Below, piece by piece: positions 9,283-17,559 of a DNA stretch of 64,000 bases. The notes under the pieces are model-generated. The model did no database searches, had not been told where the DNA came from, and saw only the letters and a list, made by a program, of their open reading frames with translations. Positions within the stretch are counted from its first letter, which is position 1. Each line of letters begins with the position of its first letter. This stretch comes from Asticcacaulis sp. ZE23SCel15 (GTDB lineage: Bacteria; Pseudomonadota; Alphaproteobacteria; Caulobacterales; Caulobacteraceae), in NCBI RefSeq assembly GCF_030505395.1, contig NZ_CP130044.1:1-64000 (forward strand). Reading direction: 5' to 3'. The position numbers were made by a program, and so were the translations under genes.

Positions 9283-9909
9283 TTATCCCAAGATCGCGTT
9301 AATCAGGTGCGGCGGTAAATCACCCGTAGTTGCCATATGGTGTATCCGCAGCGCGCACACAACCGTCTGGGAGTCCCTGACCTGCCCACTTATAACAGCC
9401 TTTAACAGGTCTTTGAAGGGGATGCGCCTGATTTCAAGGCTTTCGGTCTCATCCAGCGCCCCCTCAGCGGGCGTAAGGCCGGTCGCCAGATAGCCGGTGG
9501 CCACTTCGTCGGTAATGGAATTGGACAAATCCATCTGGATGATTTCGCGCCAGTATTCGGCTTTTAATCCGGCCTCTTCGGCCAGTTCGCGTTTGGCCCC
9601 TTCCAGTGGGTCTTCACCGTCCGGCACCCCGCCTTCGGGCAGTTCCCAACTGTAGGCATTCAGCGCAAACCGTTGCTGGCCCACGATCACGACCGTGCCA
9701 TCGTCAAACAAAGGCACAACCGCCACCGCCCGGTTGCGAAAACGCGTTACACCGTAATGGGCCGGATTGCCTGTGGGGGCGATGACATCATAGCTTTCGA
9801 CCCGCATCCACGGGTTTTCAAATTCGATCTTTTGCGTCAAGATTTGCCAGTCGGGACGCGCCGCGGCGGCTTCAAGACTATCCCACGGCGGTAGGTTACT
9901 ATTTTTCAT
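9283..9909 (-). CDS. Nudix hydrolase, ADP-ribose pyrophosphatase type
   Basis: Cytosolic pyrophosphohydrolase, probably cleaving ADP-ribose or another nucleoside-diphosphate sugar. The Nudix box is complete: G-x5-E-x7-RELAEEAGL within GGVPDGEDPLEGAK. A strand before the box (YSWELPEGG) matches the ADPR-pyrophosphatase subgroup. The frame opens with TTG 9924, but ATG 9909 is the likelier start. It lies 33 nt upstream of cysE on the same strand, so the two may be cotranscribed. The substrate is inferred from subfamily resemblance only. Confidence 0.88.
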   Translation of the reverse strand: MKNSNLPPWDSLEAAAARPDWQILTQKIEFENPWMRVESYDVIAPTGNPAHYGVTRFRNRAVAVVPLFDDGTVVIVGQQRFALNAYSWELPEGGVPDGEDPLEGAKRELAEEAGLKAEYWREIIQMDLSNSITDEVATGYLATGLTPAEGALDETESLEIRRIPFKDLLKAVISGQVRDSQTVVCALRIHHMATTGDLPPHLINAILG

Positions 9910-9987
9910 GAGAAAAACTCGCAATTTTCGTGACGCGCTATAATATAGTTATGGTCGGTTACAATTTGATTTTAAAGAGACAATTCC

Positions 9988-10608
9988 ATGAGTTTACCTG
10001 ATTTCGATTTAAGTCCCATCGAATTTGGCACGCCTTTGCCAATCATGAAATCAAGGGAAACTCTGGAACTGCTGCTGCGCCGCAGATCAGCCCCCGCCCC
10101 GACCTTAGGGTTACCCGCCCCGTCAGAAGATGAGATCGAGCTTCTGATCAGCATCGGCCTGCGTGTGCCCGACCACGGTAAGATCGGGCCGTGGCGGATT
10201 GTGCGCTTTACGCCCGAATCCAAAGGCCATCTGGTCGATAAATTGAAGACCCTCGCCGACAGCCGTGGCGACCGTCAGGCCGCAGGCGCGCTGCTGAAAC
10301 TTTCGACCCCACCGGAAGCCCTGCTGGTTATATCCTCCCCCATTCAGCCGCATAAGATTCCCCTTTGGGAGCAGCAACTGTCGGCCGCCGCCATTTGCCA
10401 GAACCTGCTGATCGCGGCGGGAGCCTTGGGGTACGGTGCCAACTGGATTACCGACTGGTATTCCTATGACGCCGAGGCCAAAGAGATTTTGGGCCTGAAA
10501 GACGGTGAAGAGGTGGCAGGCTTTATCTTCCTCGGCACCCCGTCAGAGGCCCCGCTGGAACGCGACCGCCCCAACTATTCTGAGCGCATCAGCTTCTGGC
10601 CGGGTTAA
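9988..10608 (+). CDS. Nitroreductase family flavoprotein
   Basis: FMN-dependent NAD(P)H oxidoreductase of the YdjA-like nitroreductase group. Landmarks are the N-terminal LLLRRRSAPAP (FMN phosphate contact), RVPDHGKIGPWRIV, and the C-terminal LGYGANWITDW and GFIFLGTPSE segments. It has 206 residues from the ATG at 9988; the first ~20 residues are extra, and ATG 10045 would also give a plausible protein. It is divergent from the Nudix gene and overlaps the stop of the convergent membrane-protein gene by 4 nt. Physiological substrate unknown. Confidence 0.88.
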   Translation: MSLPDFDLSPIEFGTPLPIMKSRETLELLLRRRSAPAPTLGLPAPSEDEIELLISIGLRVPDHGKIGPWRIVRFTPESKGHLVDKLKTLADSRGDRQAAGALLKLSTPPEALLVISSPIQPHKIPLWEQQLSAAAICQNLLIAAGALGYGANWITDWYSYDAEAKEILGLKDGEEVAGFIFLGTPSEAPLERDRPNYSERISFWPG

Positions 10609-11048
10609 AAGGGTAATTCGCGCTTTCGTTTGACATAAACATAGTGCCTCGTTGCCATAATACCGGCAAAAATGCTCAAAATTAGCAAACCAAGCGTACA
10701 GGCGATCACTGCGGGAAATCCCATTTGCCATAGATAAAATATGATAGCGACAACACCACTAAACAGGACAACCGCAAAAACTGAGAAGAAAACTAAATAA
10801 GCCGTCGTCCACATACGGCGATTAAATATCCGCCCATAGATTTCAGCGGCAGCAATCGCAACCGCCACCAAAAATATTGTAGGATATGGATTTAAATGAA
10901 GAATACTTCCACCTGCAAAGTCTAAGGTGTTGCCTTGCAGTCGTAGGGCAAGCACAAATGCAAGCCACACGCTCCCAACAATAGACAAAACACCAAAAGT
11001 CCACGCTATTGGAACGCGCATCCACCAACGGTTCCATGCTCCCCGCAT
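10605..11048 (-). CDS. Small four-helix membrane protein, AT-rich
   Basis: A 147-residue hydrophobic protein with four predicted membrane segments, roughly residues 11-33, 54-70, 80-105 and 110-132, and a basic C-terminus (YVYVKRKRELPF). I recognise no family. The base composition is visibly more AT-rich than flanking genes, suggesting later acquisition or weak codon selection. Its stop overlaps the nitroreductase stop by 4 nt on the opposite strand. It lies 5 nt downstream of queF and may be cotranscribed with it. Confidence 0.65.
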   Translation of the reverse strand: MRGAWNRWWMRVPIAWTFGVLSIVGSVWLAFVLALRLQGNTLDFAGGSILHLNPYPTIFLVAVAIAAAEIYGRIFNRRMWTTAYLVFFSVFAVVLFSGVVAIIFYLWQMGFPAVIACTLGLLILSIFAGIMATRHYVYVKRKRELPF

Positions 11049-11053
11049 AAAAT

Positions 11054-11515
11054 CTAACCCCGACCTCTGTAGGGCGCAACCCCAGTCTCCGGCACCCAGA
11101 CACCCTTGGGGGCTTCAGACGTTTGCCAGAAGACATCAATCGGGATGCCGCCGCGCGGATACCAGTAACCGGCAATGCGCAGCCAGCGCGGATCGAGCAG
11201 GTCTTTCAGGCGCTTGGCGATATAGATGGTGCAGTCTTCGTGGAACGCACCGTGATTACGGAACGACGTCAGAAACAGCTTAAGCGACTTTGATTCCACC
11301 AGCCACTCGCCCGGCACATAGTCGATGACAATATGGGCAAAGTCCGGCTGGCCCGTCACCGGACACAGGGATGTGAATTCCGGAGCGGTAAAGCGGGCGA
11401 CATAATCGACATCGGGATGCGGATTGGGCACGCGCTCAAGCACGGCATCTTTGGGATCATCAACCGGACGGGCATCGGCCCCCAGTTGGGTGAGGTTGTC
11501 TGTGTAATGGCTCAT
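11054..11515 (-). CDS. queF: QueF, NADPH-dependent 7-cyano-7-deazaguanine reductase
   Basis: Reduces preQ0 to preQ1 in queuosine biosynthesis, a four-electron nitrile reduction. Short (unimodular) type, 153 residues. The catalytic cysteine lies in [14 protein letters not shown], and the QueF motif with substrate-binding glutamate lies in [21 protein letters not shown]. The frame opens further upstream at a TTG, but ATG 11515 begins the normal N-terminus ([12 protein letters not shown]). No other queuosine gene is nearby. Confidence 0.96.
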   Translation of the reverse strand: MSHYTDNLTQLGADARPVDDPKDAVLERVPNPHPDVDYVARFTAPEFTSLCPVTGQPDFAHIVIDYVPGEWLVESKSLKLFLTSFRNHGAFHEDCTIYIAKRLKDLLDPRWLRIAGYWYPRGGIPIDVFWQTSEAPKGVWVPETGVAPYRGRG

Positions 11516-11697
11516 GGTGTGCGTCTGTAATACCACAGCGGTCAAAAATGAAGCGAAATCACCACAGGGTGCCGCAGCGACCTTAAGACCCTGTCGCCTG
11601 TGGCGCGAAATTAATCCTTGCGAAACCCTAATTTAAACCTATTGAAACCCCTTTGGATTATTGTCCCTACACTGAATAAAGCGAAAGCTGTAACCTG

Positions 11698-12642
11698 ATG
11701 CCGCTGTCTGCCAGTCTGAAAAAAGGCCTGAGTTTCCCGGCCATAGCCGCACCGATGTTTCTGGTGTCGGGCCCTGAACTGGTCATTGCCACTTGCAAAT
11801 CTGGCATGATCGGCACGTTTCCGGCGCTTAATCAGCGTACCTCCGAAGGCTATGCGCAGTGGCTGACTGAGATCAAATCCGCACTGACACCTGATGATGC
11901 CGCCTTTGGCGTGAACCTCATAGTTCACAACACCAACACCCGTTTGATGGCCGATCTTCAGATCACAGTCGATCATAAGGTGCCGCTGGTCATCACCTCA
12001 CTGGGGGCGGTCAAGGACGTGGTCGATGCCGTTCATTCATATGGCGGTGTCGTGTTTCACGATATCATCAATGCCCGCCACGCCAAAAAGGCCGCAGACG
12101 CCGGGGTCGATGGCCTGATTCTGGTGGCCGCAGGCGCGGGCGGCCATGCCGGCAATCAGCATCCGTTTACATTGATCAATGAGATCAAAAGCTTTTTCAA
12201 AGGCACGATTATCCTGTCAGGCGCTATCTCAACCGGCCGCGATGTAGCAGCAAGCCTGATGGCGGGGGCGGATCTGGCCTATATGGGCACGCGTTTTATT
12301 GCCACCACTGAGGCCCGCGCTGACGCCGCCTACAAAGACATGCTGGTCGACACGACGGCTAAGGACATCACCTATACCGACGCCATCTCCGGTATCAACG
12401 CCAACTTTCTCACGCCGTCACTAATCGCCAACGGGCTTGATCCGGCCGCCGCCAAAGACCCGCACCATACCATCGACATGGCCCACGAGCTCAACTCAGA
12501 GGCCAAGGCCTGGAAGACCGTCTGGTCCGCCGGTCAGGGGGTCGGCTCTATTCACGACATTCTGCCCGTGGCTGAACTGGTCGCGCGGTTGAAGGGGGAA
12601 TTCACCACCGCCATAGCGGATTTTAGTACGCGTACAATCTAA
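11698..12642 (+). CDS. Nitronate monooxygenase (2-nitropropane dioxygenase family)
   Basis: FMN-dependent TIM-barrel enzyme that oxidises alkyl nitronates. It has 314 residues. The N-terminal FPAIAAPMFLVSGPELV is the family start; AAGAGGHAGNQHPF is the FMN-phosphate/active-site loop with the expected histidine; LSGAISTGRDVAASLMAGADLAYMGTRF is the C-terminal phosphate site. It may detoxify propionate-3-nitronate (family knowledge; substrate not proven). The porin-like gene begins 10 nt after its stop, so the pair looks operonic. Confidence 0.9.
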   Translation: MPLSASLKKGLSFPAIAAPMFLVSGPELVIATCKSGMIGTFPALNQRTSEGYAQWLTEIKSALTPDDAAFGVNLIVHNTNTRLMADLQITVDHKVPLVITSLGAVKDVVDAVHSYGGVVFHDIINARHAKKAADAGVDGLILVAAGAGGHAGNQHPFTLINEIKSFFKGTIILSGAISTGRDVAASLMAGADLAYMGTRFIATTEARADAAYKDMLVDTTAKDITYTDAISGINANFLTPSLIANGLDPAAAKDPHHTIDMAHELNSEAKAWKTVWSAGQGVGSIHDILPVAELVARLKGEFTTAIADFSTRTI

Positions 12643-12652
12643 GGGACAACCC

Positions 12653-13342
12653 ATGTGTAAAGCTTTACTCCTTCTTGCGGCCGCGTTTGGCCTTGCGGCA
12701 ACCGCGGCCAGCGCCACCGAAGTCGGGCCGTTCAAACTTGGCGGTGAAATCAAGGTCGGCAGCGAAGGTATCACCAAAGGCATATCCGAAACTGAAGGTA
12801 ATGCTCAGGTCGTCGGTGCGGTAACCGCCACTTACAAGCCATTCTTTGCGGGCATACGCTTAAAGAACGTCAAGGGCTCGGATGGCACGGACGACCAGAC
12901 TCAGTGGTTTGCCGGGGCCAAGGGCGACATCGCCGGTTTCAAGGCCAGCCTGCAATTGTTGTACAAGACCAACAACAATGCCCGTCCGGGTACGGACGAT
13001 GACTTTTATGAATGGCAAAGCGACATCAGCCGCACTTTCAATAAGTCGACGACGGTCAAATATACCGCGATCTATTCGCCGGATTTATCAGGGGCGACCG
13101 AAGAAGCCTGGTGGCATGACCTGAGCGTGTCGCAAAAGCTGAACGCCAAATGGGCCGTGTCCGGCGGCGTGGGTATTCGCCGCCTCAGCCCTGAGCGCGA
13201 CTATACCGGCTATAATCTGGGTGCCAACTATACAGTGACCAAGGCAACCGGCCTTGATCTGCGCTACTATGACACCGATAAGCATGAGTACGGTAAGCGC
13301 TTTGGCGATCGTCTGGTGCTGACCCTGACGCAAAAGTTTTAG
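12653..13342 (+). CDS. TorF-family putative porin
   Basis: Outer-membrane beta-barrel protein, about 229 residues. A signal peptide (LLLLAAAFGLAATAASA) is followed by alternating amphipathic strands and a terminal phenylalanine (LVLTLTQKF), the usual barrel-assembly signal. The overall pattern (YTGYNLGANY, LDLRYYDTD) matches the TorF / Gcw_chp group of small alphaproteobacterial porins. It lies 10 nt behind the nitronate monooxygenase gene and is followed by a strong terminator. Solute unknown. Confidence 0.82.
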   Translation: MCKALLLLAAAFGLAATAASATEVGPFKLGGEIKVGSEGITKGISETEGNAQVVGAVTATYKPFFAGIRLKNVKGSDGTDDQTQWFAGAKGDIAGFKASLQLLYKTNNNARPGTDDDFYEWQSDISRTFNKSTTVKYTAIYSPDLSGATEEAWWHDLSVSQKLNAKWAVSGGVGIRRLSPERDYTGYNLGANYTVTKATGLDLRYYDTDKHEYGKRFGDRLVLTLTQKF

Positions 13343-13362
13343 GCTTCAGGACTGTAAAACTG

Positions 13363-13397
13363 AAAAGGCGGTCAAATATGACCGCCTTTTTTTATTT
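13363..13397. terminator. Bidirectional intrinsic terminator
   Basis: AAAAGGCGGTCA (13363-13374), loop AATA and TGACCGCCTTTT (13379-13390) form a 12-bp stem followed by TTTATTT on the plus strand and flanked by A residues on the other side. It can end both the porin transcript and the convergent TetR transcript. Confidence 0.88.
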
Positions 13398-14058
13398 ATG
13401 CCGCGACAGATTTCAGGCCTGAAACCACGAGAGTAATCTGCTGTTTCATACGCTCAATCAGTTCATTGAGCCCCATCTCACCGTGGAAGCCGCGGCGCAG
13501 ATTTGAAAAACACAGGTCTTCCAGAATCTCAGAGGCACATTCGATCGGGCTGCCCGCTGGCAGTTCGTTGTGCTCACGCGCATAGCTGAGGCTGGCCAGC
13601 ATGGTCTGACGCACCAGATCGCTGAGGCGGTCGATTTCATTAAACGCCGGATCGCGCCGCGCCCAGTTCATCACAAAGGCCGACAGTACCAACTGCATGT
13701 CGGTATGGGCGGCTTCATAGGTGCATTTTAACTGCTTGAGCAGGCGCTCGGTCAGCGGCAGGGTTGGATCATGGGCATCGATCATGCGTTCCAGCACCAC
13801 GGCGGATTCGGCTTCGACGACCTTGATAAAAATTTCGTTCTTGTCGCTGAAATTAGCAAACAGCGCGCCCGTAGAGAGACCGGCCTCCTTGGCGATATCG
13901 CGCAGAGTCGCCGCTTCGAACCCACGATCCTTGAACAAAGCCTTGGCCGAGGCCAGAATCTTTTGCCGGTTCAGTTCCTTAGATCTGGCTCTGGCACCTA
14001 ACGGCACAGTTCTCTCCTCACGCACCAACTTTTCTTTTAACTCATAGGCCTTGTACAT
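13396..14058 (-). CDS. TetR-family transcriptional regulator
   Basis: DNA-binding repressor of 220 residues. The N-terminal helix-turn-helix (about residues 28-75: RQKILASAKALFKDRGFEAATLRDIAKEAGLSTG...FANFSDKNEIF) is standard; the C-terminal ligand domain is helical and unlike well-known members. About 27 residues precede the HTH, so a shorter start is possible. It is convergent with the porin gene and divergent, across 330 nt, from the HIG1-like gene. A short dyad lies 46 nt upstream of its start and could be its own operator. Inducer unknown. Confidence 0.92.
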   Translation of the reverse strand: MYKAYELKEKLVREERTVPLGARARSKELNRQKILASAKALFKDRGFEAATLRDIAKEAGLSTGALFANFSDKNEIFIKVVEAESAVVLERMIDAHDPTLPLTERLLKQLKCTYEAAHTDMQLVLSAFVMNWARRDPAFNEIDRLSDLVRQTMLASLSYAREHNELPAGSPIECASEILEDLCFSNLRRGFHGEMGLNELIERMKQQITLVVSGLKSVAA

Positions 14059-14388
14059 ACGCTTACTCGCACTCAGATAATTCTTAAAAAATAAAGGCAG
14101 AGCTTACCTTAGGTAAACCTGCCCTGAATTTCGCTCCCAGCCCTTATATAGGGATTAAAGAGGCTCTATCCAATAGGCAAAAATCAGGCGGGCATCCGCA
14201 TCACATATGATATACGTTTAGACCCGGATTATCTGTCGCAAGTTATTCGCACCTGCAAACGATATAAACTAACATTTATGTCGAGTTCATGGCTTTACGC
14301 CTGAGAAGTGTGCACTTATGCACAGAAAGACGTTTTACAAAACCGGATATGACTTGCAAACGTATATTTCCGGTTAAATGGATATATA
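14059..14388. other. 330-nt AT-rich intergenic region
   Basis: Holds the divergent promoters for the TetR gene and the HIG1-like gene. Apart from the dyad at 14104-14116 I see AT-rich tracts (around 14090 and 14200-14280) but no convincing gene; a 67-codon frame at 14289 lacks a ribosome site and runs into the real gene. Confidence 0.6.
14104..14116. promoter_or_regulatory. Candidate TetR operator dyad
   Basis: TTACC-TTA-GGTAA is a perfect 5-bp dyad with a 3-nt centre, placed 46 nt upstream of the TetR start codon, where an autoregulatory site would be expected. It is short, so chance is a serious alternative. Confidence 0.3.
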
Positions 14389-14595
14389 ATGAATACATTT
14401 CTTACCAATCTGGCTCTGGTGGCCATGCTGGGCGTACTCGTGGTTCTGGGGCTGGGCATTTTCAGTCTGGCCAAGGGCGGCACGTTCCGTGAGCGCTGGT
14501 CCAATAAGCTGATGCGCCTGCGCGTTCTGTTGCAAGCGGTGGCGATCGTGTTGCTGTGTGTATTACTGTGGTGGCGGACGACGCACAGTGGTTAA
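14389..14595 (+). CDS. HIG1-like twin-transmembrane protein
   Basis: A 68-residue inner-membrane protein with two hydrophobic helices (about 5-28 and 45-62) joined by a basic loop (KGGTFRERWSNKLMRLRVLLQ). This matches the HIG1-domain pattern; in some bacteria and in mitochondria the family associates with cytochrome oxidase. Its last 8 nt overlap the GTG start of the adenosyltransferase gene, implying translational coupling. Role inferred from family resemblance only. Confidence 0.8.
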   Translation: MNTFLTNLALVAMLGVLVVLGLGIFSLAKGGTFRERWSNKLMRLRVLLQAVAIVLLCVLLWWRTTHSG

Positions 14596-15160
14596 ACTCA
14601 ACAAGATTTATACCCGCACCGGCGATAGTGGCGACACGGGTCTGGCAGACGGGGCGCGCCGCCTGAAAAGCGATGCCCGCATCCGCGCCTTTGGCAGCAT
14701 TGACGAAGCCAACTCCATGATCGGCGTGGCGCGGCTTTATGTCGCGGGGTTTGAAGGTTTCGATCCGCTTCTGGCGAAAGTTCAGAACGATCTGTTCGAT
14801 CTGGGGGCCGATCTGGCGGTGCCCGAAGACGGCCAGCCGAAATCATGGACGCCGATCCGCATCAAGGCCGCTCAGGTCACTGCACTTGAGGCCGACATTG
14901 ACCGCTATAACGCCGAACTGTCGCCGCTAAATTCGTTTATCCTGCCCGCCGGAAATCCTTTGAGTGCGCACCTGCATCTGGCGCGCACCATAGCCCGCCG
15001 TGCCGAAAGCGATCTGGTGGCGCTGATGCATACGCCGGATGAAGTCGTAAATCCCGAAGCGCTGAAATATCTCAACCGGCTGTCGGATCTGCTGTTCGTG
15101 CTGGCCCGCTACGCCAACAATAAGGGCGCGGATGATGTCCTTTGGGTGCCGTCGACTTAA
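14588..15160 (+). CDS. Cob(I)alamin adenosyltransferase, PduO type
   Basis: Makes adenosylcobalamin from cob(I)alamin and ATP. It has 190 residues from GTG 14588. The N-terminal ATP site KIYTRTGDSGDTGLADG is diagnostic, followed by FGSIDEANSMIGVA and, near the C-terminus, RLSDLLFVLARYAN. The open frame begins at an ATG 30 nt earlier, but that region codes for the HIG1-like protein in another frame and the family starts at the chosen site. The substrate is presumably scavenged cobalamin; no B12 pathway gene is nearby. Confidence 0.94.
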   Translation: MVKLNKIYTRTGDSGDTGLADGARRLKSDARIRAFGSIDEANSMIGVARLYVAGFEGFDPLLAKVQNDLFDLGADLAVPEDGQPKSWTPIRIKAAQVTALEADIDRYNAELSPLNSFILPAGNPLSAHLHLARTIARRAESDLVALMHTPDEVVNPEALKYLNRLSDLLFVLARYANNKGADDVLWVPST

Positions 15161-15475
15161 TCATGAAGCCGGTGCGTCTGCCTTAACGTCAGTGGCCTTC
15201 ACTTCCGGGGCCTTGGCCCCCGGTGCGGTATTGGCAGTCGTCGGGGCCTGTTCGGTCGGCCAGTGAATCTCCCGGCCCTCACCCGCCGCTCTGCCGGTAA
15301 TCGTCGGCAGATAGACTGGCGCGCGGCAGATACGGTACTGGTTCGACCACCAGGCCCCCGCCGCTTCGCATTTTTTGCGCGGCATCTCATACAGGGCCGT
15401 GTAGACCCATACACCGCCGGTGGCGAATACGAAAACGATCAGGGCGGCAATCTTGACGCGCATGATGAGGCTCAT
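15161..15475 (-). CDS. Single-pass membrane protein, unknown
   Basis: A 104-residue protein with one N-terminal membrane helix (about residues 6-28), a short periplasmic region with two cysteines (KKCEAAGAWWSNQYRICRAPVYLP), and an Ala/Pro/Lys-rich disordered tail. GGGGAA about 8 nt upstream supports ATG 15475. The two cysteines 15 residues apart may form a disulfide. Its stop abuts the convergent adenosyltransferase stop. I recognise no family. Confidence 0.65.
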   Translation of the reverse strand: MSLIMRVKIAALIVFVFATGGVWVYTALYEMPRKKCEAAGAWWSNQYRICRAPVYLPTITGRAAGEGREIHWPTEQAPTTANTAPGAKAPEVKATDVKADAPAS

Positions 15476-15745
15476 GAGGGGTTCCCCAATAAAACGGCGG
15501 TGCTAATAGCGTCAAAGCCGGTGCAAATTGACTTTAGGGCACTGCAAATTCTTGTGAAATGCCCTGAATTTCCGGTTGTTATGCATCTCTTTGATTGACT
15601 TTGGCAAGCAGGCTCGTCACTTATCTCGGCCAAATCTTGAGGGTTTAAACTCTTAAGATACGTTTGAAACAATAAGCCTATTGCCGCTGCGGTATGTCAA
15701 TTTTACGGCCACCGCAAAGGCTTCATGTCTTAAGGTGAGAGACTG

Positions 15746-16492
15746 ATGAAAATTCTGGTCCCCGTGAAGCGGGTCATAGATTACAACGTCAAGGTACGCG
15801 TCAAGGCCGATCAGACCGGCGTCGATCTGGCTAACGTTAAAATGTCGATGAATCCGTTCGATGAGATTGCCGTCGAAGAGGCCGTGCGCCTTAAGGAAGC
15901 GGGCATCGCCACCGAAATCGTCGCGGTATCTATTGGCGTCGCGCAGTGCGAGGCCATCCTGCGCACGGCCTTGGCTATGGGCGCCGATCGCGGTCTGCTG
16001 ATCCAGACCGATCAGGATATCGAACCCCTCGGCATCGCTAAATTGCTCAAGGCCGTGATTGCTGAGGAAAACCCAAACATCGTCCTGATGGGCAAGCAGG
16101 CCATTGACGGCGACAACAATGCCACCGGCCAGATGTTGTCGACACTTCTTGGTTGGCCGCAGGCGACCTTTGCGTCAAAGGTGGTCATCGACGGCGATGA
16201 AGCGAAAGTGACCCGCGAAGTGGACGGTGGCCTACAAACTTTGGGCGTCAAGTTGCCCGCGGTTATCACCACCGACCTGCGTCTCAATGAGCCGCGCTAC
16301 GCCTCCCTGCCCAACATCATGAAGGCCAAGAAAAAGCCGCTCGACACCAAGTCTGTGGCTGATTACGGCGTCGATGTCGCCCCGCGCCTTAAGGTGCTGA
16401 AAGTCACCGAACCGCCCAAGCGTACGGCGGGCATCAAGGTCGCCGATGCTAATGCTCTGGTCGCCAATCTGAAAACCGCGGGAGTGCTGTAA
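15746..16492 (+). CDS. etfB: Electron transfer flavoprotein beta subunit
   Basis: Beta subunit of ETF, which carries electrons from acyl-CoA and related dehydrogenases to the quinone pool through ETF-QO. It has 248 residues. The N-terminus ([19 protein letters not shown]), the AMP-binding loop ([13 protein letters not shown]) and the [28 protein letters not shown]-like recognition loop are typical of the mitochondrial/alphaproteobacterial group. AAGGTGAGAG precedes ATG. etfA follows 1 nt after the stop. Confidence 0.97.
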   Translation: MKILVPVKRVIDYNVKVRVKADQTGVDLANVKMSMNPFDEIAVEEAVRLKEAGIATEIVAVSIGVAQCEAILRTALAMGADRGLLIQTDQDIEPLGIAKLLKAVIAEENPNIVLMGKQAIDGDNNATGQMLSTLLGWPQATFASKVVIDGDEAKVTREVDGGLQTLGVKLPAVITTDLRLNEPRYASLPNIMKAKKKPLDTKSVADYGVDVAPRLKVLKVTEPPKRTAGIKVADANALVANLKTAGVL

Positions 16493-16493
16493 T

Positions 16494-17429
16494 ATGGCTG
16501 TTTTAGTTATTGCCGATCATGACGGCACGCATTTGCGCGACTCCACGCTTAAGGTTCTGACGGCGGCCAAAGCACTGTCGCCCGATATCGACGTGCTAGT
16601 TTATGGCGCAGGGTCCGCTACCGTCGCCGGTCAGGCCGCCAAAGCTGCCGGTGTGCGTAAAGTGCTGACGGCCGAGAGCGCCGGTCTCAATGCCGATATC
16701 GCCGAAGATGTTGCCGCCCTGATTGCCGGACTGGCTGCCGGTTATGACGCCGTCGCCATTCCCGCCTCCGCGTCGGGTAAGAACTTCGCCCCGCGCATTG
16801 CCGCCCTTCTGGATGTCTCTATCATTTCCGACGTTATCGAAGTGATCGATGCCAAGACCTTTGTGCGTCCAATCTATGCGGGCAATGCGCTGGAAACGGT
16901 ACAGACCTCCGACGCCAAGGTCGTGCTGACCGTGCGCCCGACCACCTTTACGGCTGTGGCCGCTGACGGCGGCTCGGCGGCGGTTGAAGCGGCCTCAGTC
17001 CCGGCTGATTTCGCGGGCACACGTTTTGTCGGTGAAGAAAAAGTCACCTCCGACCGTCCGGAACTGGGCGCCGCTAAGGTTGTCGTCTCCGGCGGGCGCG
17101 CGCTAGGTTCTGCCGAAGAATTCCATGCGGTGATCGAGCCTCTGGCCGATAAGCTGGGTGCCGCCGTCGGTGCGTCCCGTGCCGCGGTCGATGCCGGTTA
17201 TGCGCCGAATGACTATCAGGTCGGCCAGACGGGTAAGGTGGTCGCTCCAGCCCTCTACATCGCCGTGGGCATATCGGGTGCCATTCAGCATCTGGCCGGT
17301 ATGAAGGATTCCAAGGTGATCGTCGCTATCAACAAAGACCCCGAAGCGCCGATCTTCCAGATCGCAGATTACGGGCTGGTCGAAGACTATAAAACCGCTG
17401 TTCCGGCCCTGATGGCTGCCCTCGGTTAA
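16494..17429 (+). CDS. etfA: Electron transfer flavoprotein alpha subunit
   Basis: FAD-binding alpha subunit, 311 residues. The C-terminal FAD domain carries VVSGGRALGSAEEFH, then GQTGKVVAPALYIAVGISGAIQHLAGM and INKDPEAPIFQIADYGLVED. It sits 1 nt behind etfB and is followed by a strong terminator. The downstream 3-hydroxyacyl-CoA dehydrogenase fits a role in fatty-acid oxidation. Confidence 0.97.
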   Translation: MAVLVIADHDGTHLRDSTLKVLTAAKALSPDIDVLVYGAGSATVAGQAAKAAGVRKVLTAESAGLNADIAEDVAALIAGLAAGYDAVAIPASASGKNFAPRIAALLDVSIISDVIEVIDAKTFVRPIYAGNALETVQTSDAKVVLTVRPTTFTAVAADGGSAAVEAASVPADFAGTRFVGEEKVTSDRPELGAAKVVVSGGRALGSAEEFHAVIEPLADKLGAAVGASRAAVDAGYAPNDYQVGQTGKVVAPALYIAVGISGAIQHLAGMKDSKVIVAINKDPEAPIFQIADYGLVEDYKTAVPALMAALG

Positions 17430-17452
17430 GGGACAGGCATCTATAAAATTGC

Positions 17453-17500
17453 AAATCCCTCAGAGCCCGCCCTCAAGCTGACTCTGAGGGATTTTCTTTT
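17453..17500 (+). terminator. Intrinsic terminator after etfBA
   Basis: AAATCCCTCAGAG (17453-17465) pairs with CTCTGAGGGATTT (17482-17494), a perfect 13-bp stem, followed by TTCTTTT. It separates etfBA from the dehydrogenase gene. Confidence 0.85.
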
Positions 17501-17559
17501 GGGCTTGATTGTGCGGTCAGGCCCTATAGTCTTACAGATACAGTTTTGTAGCAGGTGTA

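Noticed and set aside
14289-14492. A 67-codon plus-strand frame before the HIG1-like gene.
   Set aside because: It lacks a Shine-Dalgarno and runs in another frame into the real gene.
15472-15672. A 66-codon minus-strand frame upstream of etfB.
   Set aside because: No ribosome site, composition unlike a protein, and it overlaps the etfB promoter region.
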